From assembly GCA_018857735.1 (NCBI GenBank), contig JABMCL010001992.1, positions 140,001-204,000 of the forward strand: a stretch of 64,000 nucleotides of DNA, given 5' to 3'. Within the stretch, counting starts at the first letter, position 1. The number at the start of each line of letters is the position of its first letter. Made by a program: the position numbers and the translations under genes. The notes beneath the pieces are model-generated. The model saw nothing but the letters and a program-made list of their open reading frames with translations, was not told the DNA's origin and searched no databases. Positions 36,863 to 47,947 of this stretch are shown here, one piece after another. Origin of the DNA: Alviniconcha marisindica (Eukaryota > Mollusca > Gastropoda > Provannidae).

Positions 36863-37960
36863 AAGACTCCAGAATTCCTGCTGGCAGAAAGCTATCGTGA
36901 ACAAGTTAGTTTTTAGTCTCGATTTAAAAAAGCGGAAGGGTAAAAGAATTTCCGAGATCGGATGGCAGAGAGTTCCAGACAGAAGGTGCAAGAAAGCTGA
37001 AGCAACGCTCCCCGTACGTTTTGGTGTTGCGCTTTGGCATTTTGAGGAGATGATGGGTCTGGGAAAGATAATCTCGTAGAGAGCCGTCGAAAAAGCGGCA
37101 GACAAAAGTCGCTATCCTGCACTGTAATCGGAATTTAATCGCAAGCCAATGCAGTTCTTGCAGGAGTGGTGTCACATGATCGTATTTAGACTTTCCGAAG
37201 CAGCGTTGTTTTGGACTTTCCGTAAGCGTGAAATCTGCTTCAGTGGTAATCCTGCAAGGATGGAATTGCTATAGTCAAGTTATAGGTATGCTCTACGGCA
37301 TACATTGCTGATGTCTTGTTGCATAGACAGTGTCTGATCGAGATGAACTCCTAAGTTCCTAACTGAAGATTTGAAAGGTATGCGCTTGCCACCTATGTCT
37401 GCGCTATCTCTGCCAACCGAACTAAGGAGGGAGGTAGAGGCAACGGGAAGAACTTAAAGCCCTCTACGTAGGACGCAAACCAGTGAAGCACAGTGCCGGA
37501 AATGCCAAAAGTGGTCTCAAGCCTCTGTAACAATAGGCTATGGGATGGTCCAGCGTGTCAAATGCCGCACTGAAGTCTAGCAAAGCCAGAACTGAGACCA
37601 GTCTGTCATCGGAATTTCTGAGAAGACCGTCAACAACACTAAGCAGAGTTGTCTCTGTGCTGTGGGTTTTTCTGTCTGCAGACTGTCTGATTTCAAGCAG
37701 ATCGTTTTCTGACTGATGTTTCTACCATTTCTAGGATTTTGGAAATGAAGGGAAGATTTGACACGAATCGAAAATTCTTTAAGTCATTTGGATCCAGTCC
37801 AGGTTTCTTTAACAGAGGGGTTACTACGGCCTGCTTGACTGAGGTGGGGCGGCTCCAGAACACAGAGAGCTGTTTAAAAAAATGTGTGATACGAGGCAGT
37901 AGACCGGAAAGGCATCCTTTAGTGAGGGAAGTGTATACCAACTGATATCGCATTATGAGA
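36863..37960 (-). mobile_element. LINE relic with internal deletion of the palm
   Basis: On the minus strand the order is 'KQAVVTPLLKKPGLDPNDLK' and 'VSNLPFISKILE', then a shifted 'FGISGTVLHWFASYVEG'. The reading then jumps to 'LGVHLDQTLSM'-like codons and 'LHWLAIKFRLQCRIATFVCR', and ends 'GERCFSFLAPSVWNSLPSDL'. The GVPQG and YADD region is missing, so the copy is dead. It is CR1-like by wording. Confidence 0.85.
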
Positions 37961-38311
37961 GAAGTATAGAATTATCACTGGTATTTCTGAGCAGCTGTCG
38001 TTTGTGTTTTGATCATTTTCTCACTGAAAGTAAATGATGTGCTGGTCAATGAACCGTTCGCCACCAAGCCGCAACCTTGACCTTGCCGTAGCGTTTTGGG
38101 CAAAATTGCTTTGTACTATCGGAGCGTCACGATGGTCAGCAAGTACTGAGCGTAATGGGAGTGGGTGAGGAAAGTGAGGCGGGAGGGGACAACTCAGAAA
38201 AGCCGAGATGAACGCTTTATGGACGATGGTGTTGCCCCACAGTTGTGTTGTTCACTCATCCTTGACTTTTAGTCACCTTGAATATTGGAGATTCGTTATG
38301 TGCGCAGTGTT

Positions 38312-38781
38312 TTAACCCACGGGATTTGTGTTTATACTGCCGAGGAAGGCAGTTGTGCCCAAAATGTGGGACCTTTTAAAGCCAGCTTGTTTTTCTTTAA
38401 TTTTCTCCGTTTGATAGCTGTATAAGCCCACATATATTTTTGCTAGTAATATTAGATCATTAATAAATCGGATCACTGTATGAAAGGGTCGGCTATGTCC
38501 TTTATAACCAAAAAAACACACATCGTTCATGGTTAAACCTTGTTTAATCTCAAACTTACGAAGTGGAAACTTAGGAATTAGAGGGATACACTTTTCAGTT
38601 CTTTTCGTAATACCTCAATGAGAACTTTGAGGTCGAACCTTGTCAGGGGGCTACCACGGCCGTGATCAATAGGCCTACGTAGGGGTTTTCCCCTTCCCCT
38701 GTCCGGGGAGCTGGCTGCACCCGTGTCGTCGTGTGATATAATAACGTATTTTTTCTTTGGTCTTTTTTCTTCTTCTTCCAT
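38312..38781 (-). pseudogene. Unrecognised coding-like remnant, two frames
   Basis: Two minus-strand pieces with normal residue use lie end to end in different frames. The upstream piece (38578-38781) is lysine- and arginine-rich and ends 'LRKELKSVSL'. The downstream piece (38312-38530) has 'RPFHTVIRFINDLILLAKIY' and 'GTTAFLGSINTNPVG'. A single frameshift would join them. I do not recognise the family. It could be an ORF1 or another part of a mobile element, since LINE and Penelope-like relics lie nearby. Confidence 0.3.
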
Positions 38782-38953
38782 GATGCATCACACTTGTCCC
38801 GTTTGCTAGTAGATTACGTTATAGAGTATAAGCTTTGCTTCTCATTGTAGTTCCGTTTGAATTGTCCAGGAACTGCCCGAGTCATTTTTGCCTGTGTGAG
38901 GTGTCGAATTATTCTTGCCCGTTGTGTGGATCATTGGTTGTCCACATAGTTTT

Positions 38954-39345
38954 TCGTCCTTATATGGTGCATGCTACCTGTAGTTTGGGTGCAGTACTGA
39001 CATCACTGTCGTCCTTGTATGGTGCATGCTACATGTAGTTTGGGTGCAATACTGACATCACTGTCGTCCTTGTATGGTGCATGCTACCTGTCGTTTGGGT
39101 GCAATACTGACATCACTGTCGTCCTTGTATGGTGCATGCTACATGTAGTTTGGGTGCAATACTGACATCACTGTCGTCCTTGTATGGTGCATGCTAGATG
39201 TAGTTTGGGTGCAATACTGACATCACTGTCGTCCTTGTATGGTGCATGCTAGATGTAGTTTGGGTGCAATACTGACATCACTGTCGTCCTTGTATGGTGC
39301 ATGCTACATGTAGTTTGGGTGCAATACTGACATCACTGTCGTCAC
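38954..39345 (+). repeat. 55-bp minisatellite, about seven copies
   Basis: Units begin TCGTCCTTGTATGGTGCATG and continue CTACATGTAGTTTGGGTGCA. Spacing is 55 bp from 38954. Variation is confined to CTACCTGTAG, CTACATGTAG and CTAGATGTAG. Confidence 0.95.
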
Positions 39346-39365
39346 GAGTAGCCTCACGTCTGGGT

Positions 39366-39425
39366 ATTTGAGTGTTGGCCGTTGAGTGGTGGCCGTTGAG
39401 TGATGGCCGTTGAGTGATGGGCCGT
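39366..39425 (+). repeat. 14-bp short tandem repeat
   Basis: TGGCCGTTGAGTGA or a near variant occurs three to four times. Confidence 0.85.
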
Positions 39426-40065
39426 TGTGCACTGAATTCGTTAGACGTGTGGATCCAGGTCTTTTTTGGGGTGTATCTTATTTTACTTCGATGACTGATC
39501 CAGTTTATTTTTCAGTGACCGCTTGTAGTGGTTTGGATTGATGACATTGGTTTCGAGTAGTGCTTTCATGCCGTGTCTAAACAGATATTTCTGTGTTTTT
39601 CTTTCGGGTCTTGGTTTTTATTAGCAAGGGTTGAATTTGCCACAATATTTATTCATTTAGCTAATTTCTTTCTTCTTTCGTTCTCTCCCCCACCCTTGAT
39701 CTTTCTTCTTCTTTTCAACAATTATTTTACCCTTTTCTCTCCGGTTTCTTAACCATTTCGTTCAAGCGTTTGCTTGCCTGATTACCTTGGGTTCAATCGA
39801 AATATCGTTGGCACAGGTAGATAATCGGTGCTTCTTGTGTCTTGTACCAATTAGTCGTTCCGGTAAATATGGCTGCAGGCTGTCACCGTCCTGTTTGGAA
39901 AACCGCATCGCACCTCACAACACTGTCTACCATGGCGGGCGTGGGAAGCTTGTCGAAGCCAAGGGACGTAACTTCTAAACGCTAGGCAGCGCCGTGGAAA
40001 AGGGCCTGTTGACAATGATCATACCTGTGTGTTTATCTGCCCATAAATAGTCAAACGGTTTTCTT
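39426..40065. other. Unassigned DNA
   Basis: T/CTT-rich at 39660-39740. No recognised feature. Confidence 0.5.
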
Positions 40066-40145
40066 CTTCTTCATCCTCTTCTTCTCCGCCCAGGTACAAG
40101 CGTCATAGTTTACTTGCCGTTAAACACCAATTATCTATCTTCTTC
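40066..40145 (+). mobile_element. SINE 3' tail remnant
   Basis: CTT-rich DNA followed by 'GCCGTTAAACACCAATTATC' and a TATC/TTC tail, similar to the tail of the SINE ending at 11205. Confidence 0.5.
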
Positions 40146-40449
40146 TTCGAAGCGTTGTTAGTCATGCAGTCACACATTTATTTGGGAAACTACTGAATTG
40201 GTCTATATAGCTTGACGTCTCATGTGGTGCGAGCACACGCATGTGTGTCGGGGAACTAGGTGCACTAAGCAAAGAATTAGTTTTCTAAATTCGATATAAA
40301 GTCCACGGCGCATTTTTGTGCAACCCCCTTTACGTTTTAATTTGGTCTGTTCCACCCGCTGGACAAAGCATTCCAGAGACGATAGTTCTCGCTCCGAGCT
40401 CTCCTTGTCTGGACTCAGTTCTGCGCGCGTAACTGACTGCTCATTTAGG

Positions 40450-40765
40450 CTGGCCTCCATTACTCAATCAAGTTGGCCTCCATTACTCAATCAAGTTGGC
40501 CTCCACTACTCAGTTAAGCTGGCCTCCACTATTCAGTCAAGCTGGCCTCCAGTACTCAGTCAGGTTGGCCTCCACTACACAGTTAAGCTTACATCCACTA
40601 CTCAATCAAGTTGGCCTCCACTACGCAGTTAAGCTTACATCCACAACTCAATCAAGTTGGCCTCCACTACGCAGTTAAGCTTACATCCACTACTCAGTCA
40701 AGTTGGCCTCCACTACTCAATCAAGTTGGCCTCCACTACTCAATTAAGTTTGCTTCCTCTAGTCA
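40450..40765 (+). repeat. 23-bp minisatellite with 46-bp dimers
   Basis: GGCCTCCACTACTCAATCAA recurs every 23 bp. From about 40570 it alternates with ACATCCACTACTCA and GCAGTTAAGCTT types, giving a 46-bp higher-order period. Confidence 0.92.
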
Positions 40766-41012
40766 TTTTTGTGTGATCAGCTCCTTACCCCACAGCCGCT
40801 TCCCCCTCCGCGCGCCATCACCGTTCAGCAGACGAGGGAAAAATCGATCAACTAAAAGCTCGGATCGGAGCTCAGGCATGACCTTGACATCTCTGTCTGA
40901 GTTTTGTCGCCGTTCGCGGCTAGTTAACTGGCGAAAAATCGCTACGTGTGATTTTGAGCCGGGTAAATAGGGATGCGTGAAAATAAGCCTTTTGGAACAA
41001 GAAACAAAAAAG

Positions 41013-41062
41013 GGGCGGGGGGAGGGGGGCGGGGCGGGGAGGGGGGGAGGGGGGGAGGATGG
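41013..41062 (+). repeat. G-rich tract
   Basis: GGGGCGGGGGGAGGGGGGCG-type sequence, a candidate G-quadruplex region. Confidence 0.85.
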
Positions 41063-41279
41063 GAAGGGGAATGTCGTGCCTATTCAACCGAGGAAACATT
41101 CGGGTGGTTAAATATCAGTTCAACAGCTGGACTACTTTCAAAACTTAAGCTGTCAAATGTTCGTGTAAGGCACTAGTGGTTTAGGAACTGGTCCGAAGTG
41201 GTCGCGTTCGTTAAGTGTCGGGTCAAAAACTGGACCGGTTAGTCTGCTGATGTAGGTTGTTTGCGGCCAGGCGCTCCGT

Positions 41280-41590
41280 AATCTTTGGATTTGCCATGAA
41301 AACTACACCATTGTTCTAGACCGTCGTCTGAGATAGCGTACTGCCGTTAAAACTGCACCATTCTTTTAGACCACTCGTGTGACGTAGCTTAAATACATCA
41401 GTGTTCTTAGCCTTCATATGAGGTAGCTTAAATACTACCTTGAAAGCTACACCATTGTTTTAGACCACTCGTATGACGTAGTTTAAATATTACGCCAGTG
41501 TTATTGGCCGCCATGTGAAGTAGGTTAAATATTGCTGTGAAAAGTGCACCATTGGTCTAGATCGTCGTCTGAGCTAGGTTAAATATTGCC
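41280..41590 (+). repeat. ~60-bp degenerate tandem repeat, about five copies
   Basis: Recurring blocks are CTACACCATTGTTCTAGACC, GTCGTCTGAG and TAGCTTAAATA. Confidence 0.75.
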
Positions 41591-42094
41591 ATACTAAGTC
41601 TGGATACAAAAGATTAAGCAGCTCGTTGCTTCTCCGCTCTTTCTCCCACCTTCCCCATCAGAAGTCCCTTCTGGTCCTGTCATTCGAAATCAGTAAGACT
41701 ATCCAAAGAAATGAAAAAAGATCTTAAGCCAGCCTCGAAAAAGCAAGCTATTTCGAGCAAACAACTATTAAGAAAGATTAGGTGGAGGAGGGGGGGAGGG
41801 GGGGTGAATAGCAACATTGATCATCCGCGACAAATACCACATCACTTCGAGTGGAGATTTAATTTTTCCCGGAGAGGCTGTGGCCACGTCCGACCGCCGG
41901 TTCTGAAGGGTGCTGTCACTGGCTGCCTGTCAGGGCGAGCATAGCAAATGCACAGTGCACGTGCAGCTTGACACCGGCAGCGTGGGTCTCGCTCGCGCGC
42001 GTGTGTGCATGGGCGCCCCCGGGTGATGGTCGACTTGTCAATACCCGTTGCGTCCTCCTGGGCTGATAATTCCTCGTCGTCTGCTACAGGTGTT
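41591..42094. other. Unassigned DNA
   Basis: A short G-rich run at 41788-41804. A 77-codon frame here (41711-41944) has no recognised domain. Confidence 0.5.
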
Positions 42095-42135
42095 ATGCGC
42101 GCGCGCGCGCACGTGTGTGTGTGTGTGTGTGTGTG

Positions 42136-42182
<47 letters not shown>

Positions 42183-42192
42183 GCGCGCGCTT
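42095..42192 (+). repeat. GC and GT compound microsatellite
   Basis: GC alternation at 42096-42110, GT at 42112-42181, and GCGC again at the end. Confidence 0.95.
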
Positions 42193-42304
42193 CTATTGTT
42201 AGGAGGGCAGATGGAGGGGGGGTGGGGGTACAAAGAAGCACGGGATGGGTTGTGTGTTGTGTAGTCGAGTGTTTTCGATTGTGGTCTCAGCGTCTGGCTT
42301 TAGA

Positions 42305-42775
42305 CGTTTCGTCAGTCTTGGCGTTGACGTGATGTGTGTGGTCAGTCTTGGCGTTGACGTGATGTGTTTCGACAGTCATGGCGTTGACGTGATGTGTTTC
42401 GTCAGTCTTGGCGTTGACGTGATGTGTTTGGTCAGTCTTGGCGTTGACGTGATGTGTTTGGTCAGTCATGGCGTTGACGTGATGTGTTTCATCAGTCATG
42501 GCGTTGACGTGATGTGTTTCGTCAGTCTTGGCGTTGACGTGATGTGTTTCGTCAGTCATGGCGTTGACGTGATGTGTTTCGACATTCATGGCGTTGACGT
42601 GATGTGTTTCGTCAGTCATGGCGTTGACGTGATGTGTTTCGTCAGTCATGGCGTTGACGTGATGTGTTTCGTCAGTCTTGGCGTTGACGTGATGTGTTTC
42701 GTCAATCTTGGCATTGACGTGATTTGTTTCGTCAGTCTTGGCATTGACGTATTTCGTCAGTCTTGTTGTTGTGAT
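42305..42775 (+). repeat. 30-bp minisatellite, about 15 copies
   Basis: Units read GTCAGTCTTGGCGTTGACGT plus GATGTGTTTC. Because 30 is a multiple of three, both strands stay open (186 codons plus, 120 minus) without being a gene. Each unit carries TGACGT, a CRE/bZIP-type half-site. Decayed copies continue to about 43010 and reappear at 43380-43600. Confidence 0.95.
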
Positions 42776-43258
42776 GTGTTTTGTCAGTCTTTGCCTTCGC
42801 TGTGACGTGTTTTGTCAGTATTGGCGTTGTCGTGGCGTGTTTTGTCATTCTTCACGTCGACGTAACATGTTTTGTCAGTCCTGGCGTTAACGTGATGTGC
42901 TTCCTCTTGGCGTTGTCTTTATGCGTTCTGTCTGTCCTAACATTGGCGTGACGCAATTTGCGGTCGTGGCTTTGTCGTGACGGATTTCTCCGATATCGTA
43001 CCGTGTTTCTTGTTTTCCCGCTATGGTGATGGGTTATGTCTGTGATGGTGGCAATATATGGTGACGTTTTTTTCACAGCCTCTTTCCTTGCCGTAAGGTT
43101 TAAGCAAAGTTTATTCACGTTCAGGTAAATATGGACAAATATAATCAGTACGTGAGCATTAAACAAGCTAAGCTTATAGGAAACTCTCACGAGCATAATT
43201 AACTAAATTCATTTAGCAACAACGGGCATGTTTATATCAAACTACATGAAAACAAGAG

Positions 43259-43263
<5 letters not shown>

Positions 43264-43325
<62 letters not shown>
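43264..43325 (+). repeat. (GA)n microsatellite
   Basis: About 60 bp of pure GA. Confidence 0.97.
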
Positions 43326-43328
<3 letters not shown>

Positions 43329-43379
43329 CGCTCTTTTGCCAGTAACTCATCCAAGGCTCATCGAAAAGACTAGGCATTG

Positions 43380-43600
43380 TTTTTTGCCCGCTTTAGCGTT
43401 ATTGTGGCACATTTTGTCAGTCTTATCTTTGCGGTGACGTGTTTTGCCAGTATTTAGCATTGCCTAACGTAGTTCGTTATTTTGGGCGTTATGGTGACGT
43501 GTTTCTGCAATGTTTAATGTTATTGTGACTTGCCAGTCTTAGCTTTATCGTAATGTGTTTGGTCAGTTAGCTTGCTGCCGTGACATGCTGTCAGTCTTAC
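43380..43600 (+). repeat. Decayed copies of the 30-bp GTGACGTG array
   Basis: GTGACGTGTTTTGCCAG, GTGACGTGTTTCTGCAAT and similar blocks recur irregularly. Confidence 0.6.
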
Positions 43601-43605
43601 AGATC

Positions 43606-43760
43606 TGATCCAAACACAAAAGATTCAAAAGAACGTTTATTTATTATAACATAGACACACAATCTGCAAATTTTCGGGGTAATCCCCGTCGTCAAGTGAC
43701 AAAACGACACTTAAACAACAGTTCAACGGTTGAAAACGATGAAAACGATGATGACTTATC
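43606..43760 (-). mobile_element. Penelope-like tail with a hammerhead-like hairpin
   Basis: Minus strand order: 'GTGTCGTTTTGTCAC', then the hairpin region TTGACGA-CGGGG-ATTA-CCCC-GAAA (43672-43695), 'ATTTGCAGATTGTG', 'TTCTTTTGAATC' and 'TTTTGTGTTTGGATC'. Penelope-like retroelements are known to carry hammerhead ribozyme motifs (core CUGANGA, stem II, GAAA). Here the core heptamer begins U rather than C, so activity is unlikely. No RT/GIY-YIG frame is attached. Confidence 0.6.
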
Positions 43761-43908
43761 TTCTGTTTGTTGAGTTGTTGTTTTCTTGCCCAGCGCTCTG
43801 GAAGAATGTTCGCCTGACAGTGAGGTGTAACAGGTGTAATGTAATGAATATTACGTGACGTAAAACTCAAATGGCACAGAAGAATGACAGCGAAAGGTGA
43901 AGAGATCA

Positions 43909-43941
<33 letters not shown>

Positions 43942-43990
43942 GGGGGAGACAGACAGAGACACAGAGACAGAGACACAGAGACAGACAGGG
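43909..43990 (+). repeat. 32-base poly-G and GACA-rich tract
   Basis: Poly-G at 43909-43940 followed by AGACAGAGACACAG-type sequence. Confidence 0.95.
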
Positions 43991-44019
43991 CATGTGCTGA
44001 GCTTTGGAATGCGGATTCA

Positions 44020-44098
44020 TTCGGGGGGGTGGGGTGGGGGGTGGAGAAGACAAAAAAGGGCGGGGGGCGGGGAGGGAGGGAGGGGGGGGGGGGAGGGT
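44020..44098 (+). repeat. G-rich tract
   Basis: GGGGGGGTGGGGTGGGGGGT and GGGAGGGAGGGAGGGG blocks. Confidence 0.9.
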
Positions 44099-44170
44099 TG
44101 ATCAGACCTTGGAAAAGGAAGAACGCTAGCAGTCACTCATGTTCCAGATTTTTCTTTTCATTTCTTATAG

Positions 44171-44917
44171 ATCTGAGCCCATATGTATGAACTCAAAATA
44201 GCTTTTTGCTTGTGTTTATTTTTACACTCGGGGAAAGTCCATTGCCTTGTTAACAATGCAACTTAAGTGACGTGGAAAGCTCGACGCCGATTGGACACTG
44301 TATGCCAGCTGTCAACGTTCAGCTCGAACTTCGGTCGAGTCCTGTACAGTGTTCGAGTCCTGTACAGTGTTCGATTCTGACAGCCTGTGTGTAAGATTCG
44401 GCGAGAAGCTCGAACTTCACCGAAAATAAAACAAAAACGATACGTTGTTTCAACGGGTGAACGTTGGGGCACAATTAGTTCTGCTTACGTCCAACAACCT
44501 ATTTGTCTGAAACTGTTTTTGATGGAACAGAGAACCACTTCCTTTGTGTCATCGGAGAGCTTGTTACCTGGCTTGATAGAACATTGTCAGTGTCCGCAAA
44601 CATACCAAGCGTGTTTTTTCTTTTCTTTTTTCTTTCTTCTTTTTTCTTCTTCATTCTTTGTTGTTGTTGTTGTTATTGTTGTTGTTTGTTTGTTTGTTTG
44701 TTTGTTTGTTTGTTTGCGTCATTGCAAGAGCGTCATTTTATTGAAAGCATTAAACATTGCCGGATTGTGGCAGAGGTGCCAGTGACTGAATGACCCATTC
44801 TTATTCGTGATTGTCTGGTCCTGCTCTTCGTCGTCTGTTTTGATTATGAAATGTCTTGATGTGTGAATCCAAACTGCTTGAATAGTTCCTGGACTGCAGT
44901 GGTACGTGGGATAGCGT
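44171..44917 (+). repeat. Dispersed repeat, copy 1
   Basis: Homologous over much of its length to 46899-47494. Shared blocks include CATATGTAT, GTTCGATTCTG.CAGCCT, GCGAGAAGCT, AGTTCTGCTTACGTCC and TCGTCGTC...TGATG.G.GAATCCAAA. A GTT/CTT-rich insertion lies at 44610-44715. The 44-bp array grows out of its right end. The element type is unknown. Confidence 0.8.
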
Positions 44918-45785
44918 CGGTCAGTGCACGGGTTCGTTTTCTGCCCCATAGTAGCCTCTGTCGGTCAGTGCACGGGACAGTTTTCTGCCCAATAGTAGCC
45001 TCTGTCGGTCAGTGCACGGGTCCGTTTTCTGCCCCATAGTAGCCTCTGTCGGTCAGTGCACGGGACAGTTTTCTGCCCAATAGTAGCCTCTGTCGGTCAG
45101 TGCGCGGGTTCGTTTTCTGCCCCATAGTAGCCTCTGTCGGTCAGTGCGCTTTCTGCCCCATAGTAGCCTCTGTCGGTCAGTGCGTTTTCTGCCCCATAGT
45201 AGCCTCTGTCGGTCAGTGCGTTTTCTGCCCCATAGTAGCCTCTGTCGGTCAGTGCGCTTTCTGCCCCATAGTAGCCTCTGTCGGTCAGTGCGCGGGTTCG
45301 TTTTCTGCCCCATAGTAGCCTCTGTCGGTCAGTGCACGGGTTCGTTTTCTGCCCCATAGTAGCCTCTGTCGGTCAGTGCACGGGACAGTTTTCTGCCCCA
45401 TAGTAGCCTCTGTCGGTCAGTGCAGTTTCTGCCCCATAGTAGCCTCTGTCGGTCACTTTCTGCCCCATAGTAGCCTCTGTCGGTCAGTGCACGGGACAGT
45501 TTTCTGCCCCATAGTAGCCTCTGTCGGTCAGTGCACGGGTTCGTTTTCTGCCCCATAGTAGCCTCTGTCGGTCAGTGCACGGGACAGTTTTCTGCCCCAT
45601 AGTAGCCTCTGTCGGTCAGTGCACGGGTTCGTTTTCTGCCCCATAGTAGCCTCTGTCGGTCAGTGCACGGGACAGTTTTCTGCCCCATAGTAGCCTCTGT
45701 CGGTCAGTGCACGGGTTCGTTTTCTGCCCCATAGTAGCCTCTGTCGGTCAGCGCGCTTTTTGCCCCATAGTAGCCTCTGTCGGTA
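44918..45785 (+). repeat. 44-bp and shorter minisatellite, about 21 copies
   Basis: Constant core TTTTCTGCCCCATAGTAGCC plus TCTGTCGGTCAGTGC. Linkers CACGGGTTCG, CACGGGACAG or GCGC give 44, 36 and shorter units. Open frames on both strands (up to 86 codons) follow the period. Confidence 0.95.
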
Positions 45786-46370
45786 ACGGCAGCATCTGAG
45801 CCGCCTTTTGTATGGTGTTTATTTTGCTAAGACAGAGAAATTGAATGTATAATAACGCGTTTTAAACGTTTAACATTTTAAACGCGTTTAGGCCGGCCGG
45901 TTAGTCCTATTTGCGTTCCACACGTACCGATTGTTTCAATGTTGTCACCGTTTAGAAGATAAACGCGATCAAAAGGGCTGTGGACGCTGTTCTCTTCCAT
46001 ATCTGCTGTCGTAAAAATAAAAACTGGACGCATTTGTCAAGTGAACAACAGATGCAAGAGAAGGTGCGAACCACTGCGCCGGCCTCCGGCTCCGATTGCA
46101 ACGGCTAGCACTGTGTGTACACATGCGCAGACACTTTAAGCGGGTGGACAGTTTAAGCGGGTAGCCCCAGAGCTACAATCACGGCGGCCGCCATTATGCT
46201 TTAATCAGGCGGATAGCTCGTTGCCTTCTATGGATCCGGGTACGAGACTGAGGTGGCTACCCCGACAAGACCCAGTCACGCAGGTTATGAGTTTGATGAA
46301 ACGGGTGGCGTGAGCGGCAGGCGTGTGATTGGGGCTTTAGCGACCGCCTATAATGGGAAGTGTATGGGTT
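45786..46370. other. Unassigned DNA
   Basis: A near-palindrome (AACGCGTTTTAAA...TTTTAAACGCGTT) lies at about 45854-45890. Nothing else recognised. Confidence 0.5.
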
Positions 46371-46797
46371 TCTTGTTGATGGACTGATTAAAGAAAGGTT
46401 ACTTGTTGATGGACTGATTAAAGAACGTTTCTTGTTGATGGACTGATTAAAGAAAGGTTACTTGTTGATGGACTGATTAAAGAAAGGTTTCTTGTTGTTG
46501 GACTGATTAAAGAAAGGTTTCTTGTTGTTGGACTGATTAAAGAAAGTTTCTTGTTGATGGACTGATTAAAGAACGTTTCTTGTTGATGGACTGATTAAAG
46601 AAAGGTTTCTTGTTGATGGACTGATTAAAGAAAGGTTTCTTGTTGATGGACTGATTAAAGAAAGGTTACTTGTTGATGGACTGTTTAAAGAAAGGTTACT
46701 TGTTGATGGACTGACTAAAGAAAGGTTTCTTGTTGATGGACTGATTAAAGAAAGGTTTCTTGTTGATGGACTGATTAAAGAAAGGTTACGCGATTTA
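46371..46797 (+). repeat. 29-30 bp minisatellite, about 14 copies
   Basis: CTTGTTGATGGACTGATTAA plus AGAAAGGTTT or AGAACGTTT repeats. Confidence 0.96.
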
Positions 46798-46898
46798 AAG
46801 CGGCGTTGGCTGGAATTTCGGTGCGAAATATTGAGTGAATGGAGTTGCTGAGTAGCTACCGTTCAGTGGTCTGAATCTAATCGTTGCACCATACGCTC

Positions 46899-47494
46899 TG
46901 GGCTCATATGTATAAGAGCAAATGAAATGAAAGTCCCGTAGTCCCGATTTGCTAGAGTCCATAGGTACGGCCCTCGTTCCACATGCAAGTCAGTAGGCTC
47001 CAAAAATCGATTTGCTTGTATCAATTTTTATATTGGGAAATTCTATTCCTTGTGCAACAATGCAGCGCAACTGACGTCCAAAACTCAAAACCGAGGACAC
47101 CGCATTAGGACAGACTTAATTGCCAATTGCCATGCTTGAGTCACAAGTTCACTTCGAACTATGGTTGAGTCGCGTACATTGTTCGATTCTGGCAGCCTTT
47201 ATGGTGAAGTCTGCGAGAAGCTAGAATTTCCCTCAAAGTGAAATACTAAACTTTGTTTCAGCGAGTGAACTTCGGCGTAGTCAGTTCTGCTTACGTCCGA
47301 CAATGAACGTGTTTTGAGAGAAGCAGTACCGGACTGTAGAAGACGCCGTGTCAGTGACCCAATGACCCCGTCTCATTCTCCAGATTGTCCTGCCCCTCTC
47401 TCGTCGTCTTGATGCGCGAATCCAAATCTCTTGAATAGTTTGTGTCTTCAGTGGTTAGTGGGACGGCGTCGGTCCGTGTAAGCCGTCATTTTTA
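46899..47494 (+). repeat. Dispersed repeat, copy 2
   Basis: Same block order as 44171-44917, from 'GGGCTCATATGTAT' to 'GGACGGCGTCGGTC'. A different minisatellite grows from its right end. Confidence 0.8.
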
Positions 47495-47947
47495 TGTGGC
47501 GTAGAGGCTGTTTGAATGTGTTCTTGTGGGGTAGAGGCTGTTTGAATGTGTTCTTGTGGCGTAGAGGCTGTTTGAATGTGTTCTTATGGCGTAGAGGCTG
47601 TTTGAATATGTTCTTGTGGCGTAGAGGCTGTTTGAACGTGTTCTTGTGACGTAGAGGCTGTTTGAATGTGTTTTTGCGGCATAGAGGCTGTTTGAATGTG
47701 TTCTTGTGGCGTAGAGGCTGTTTGAATGTGTTCTTGTGGCGTAGAGGCTGTTTGAATGTGTTTTTGTGGCGTAAAGGCTATTTGAATGTGTTCTTGTGGC
47801 GTAGAGGCTGTTTGAATGTGTTTTTGCGACGTAGAGCCTGTTTGAATGTGTTCTTGTGGCGTAGAGGCTGTTTGAATGTGTTCTTGTGGCGAAGAGGCTG
47901 TTTGAATGTGTTTTTGCGGCGTAGAGGCTGTTTGAATGTGCGTTTGC
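47495..47947 (+). repeat. 30-bp minisatellite, about 15 copies
   Basis: Unit GTGTTCTTGTGGCGTAGAGG plus CTGTTTGAAT in perfect 30-bp register. The period keeps both strands open (up to 124 codons). Confidence 0.97.

Noticed and set aside
43672..43696. Active hammerhead ribozyme
   Set aside because: The conserved first C of the CUGANGA core is U; the flanking stems I and III are not convincing.
46060..46115. tRNA-like block on the minus strand (GGCGCAGTGGTTCGCACC)
   Set aside because: Only an A-box-like segment is visible, with no B box at the right distance.
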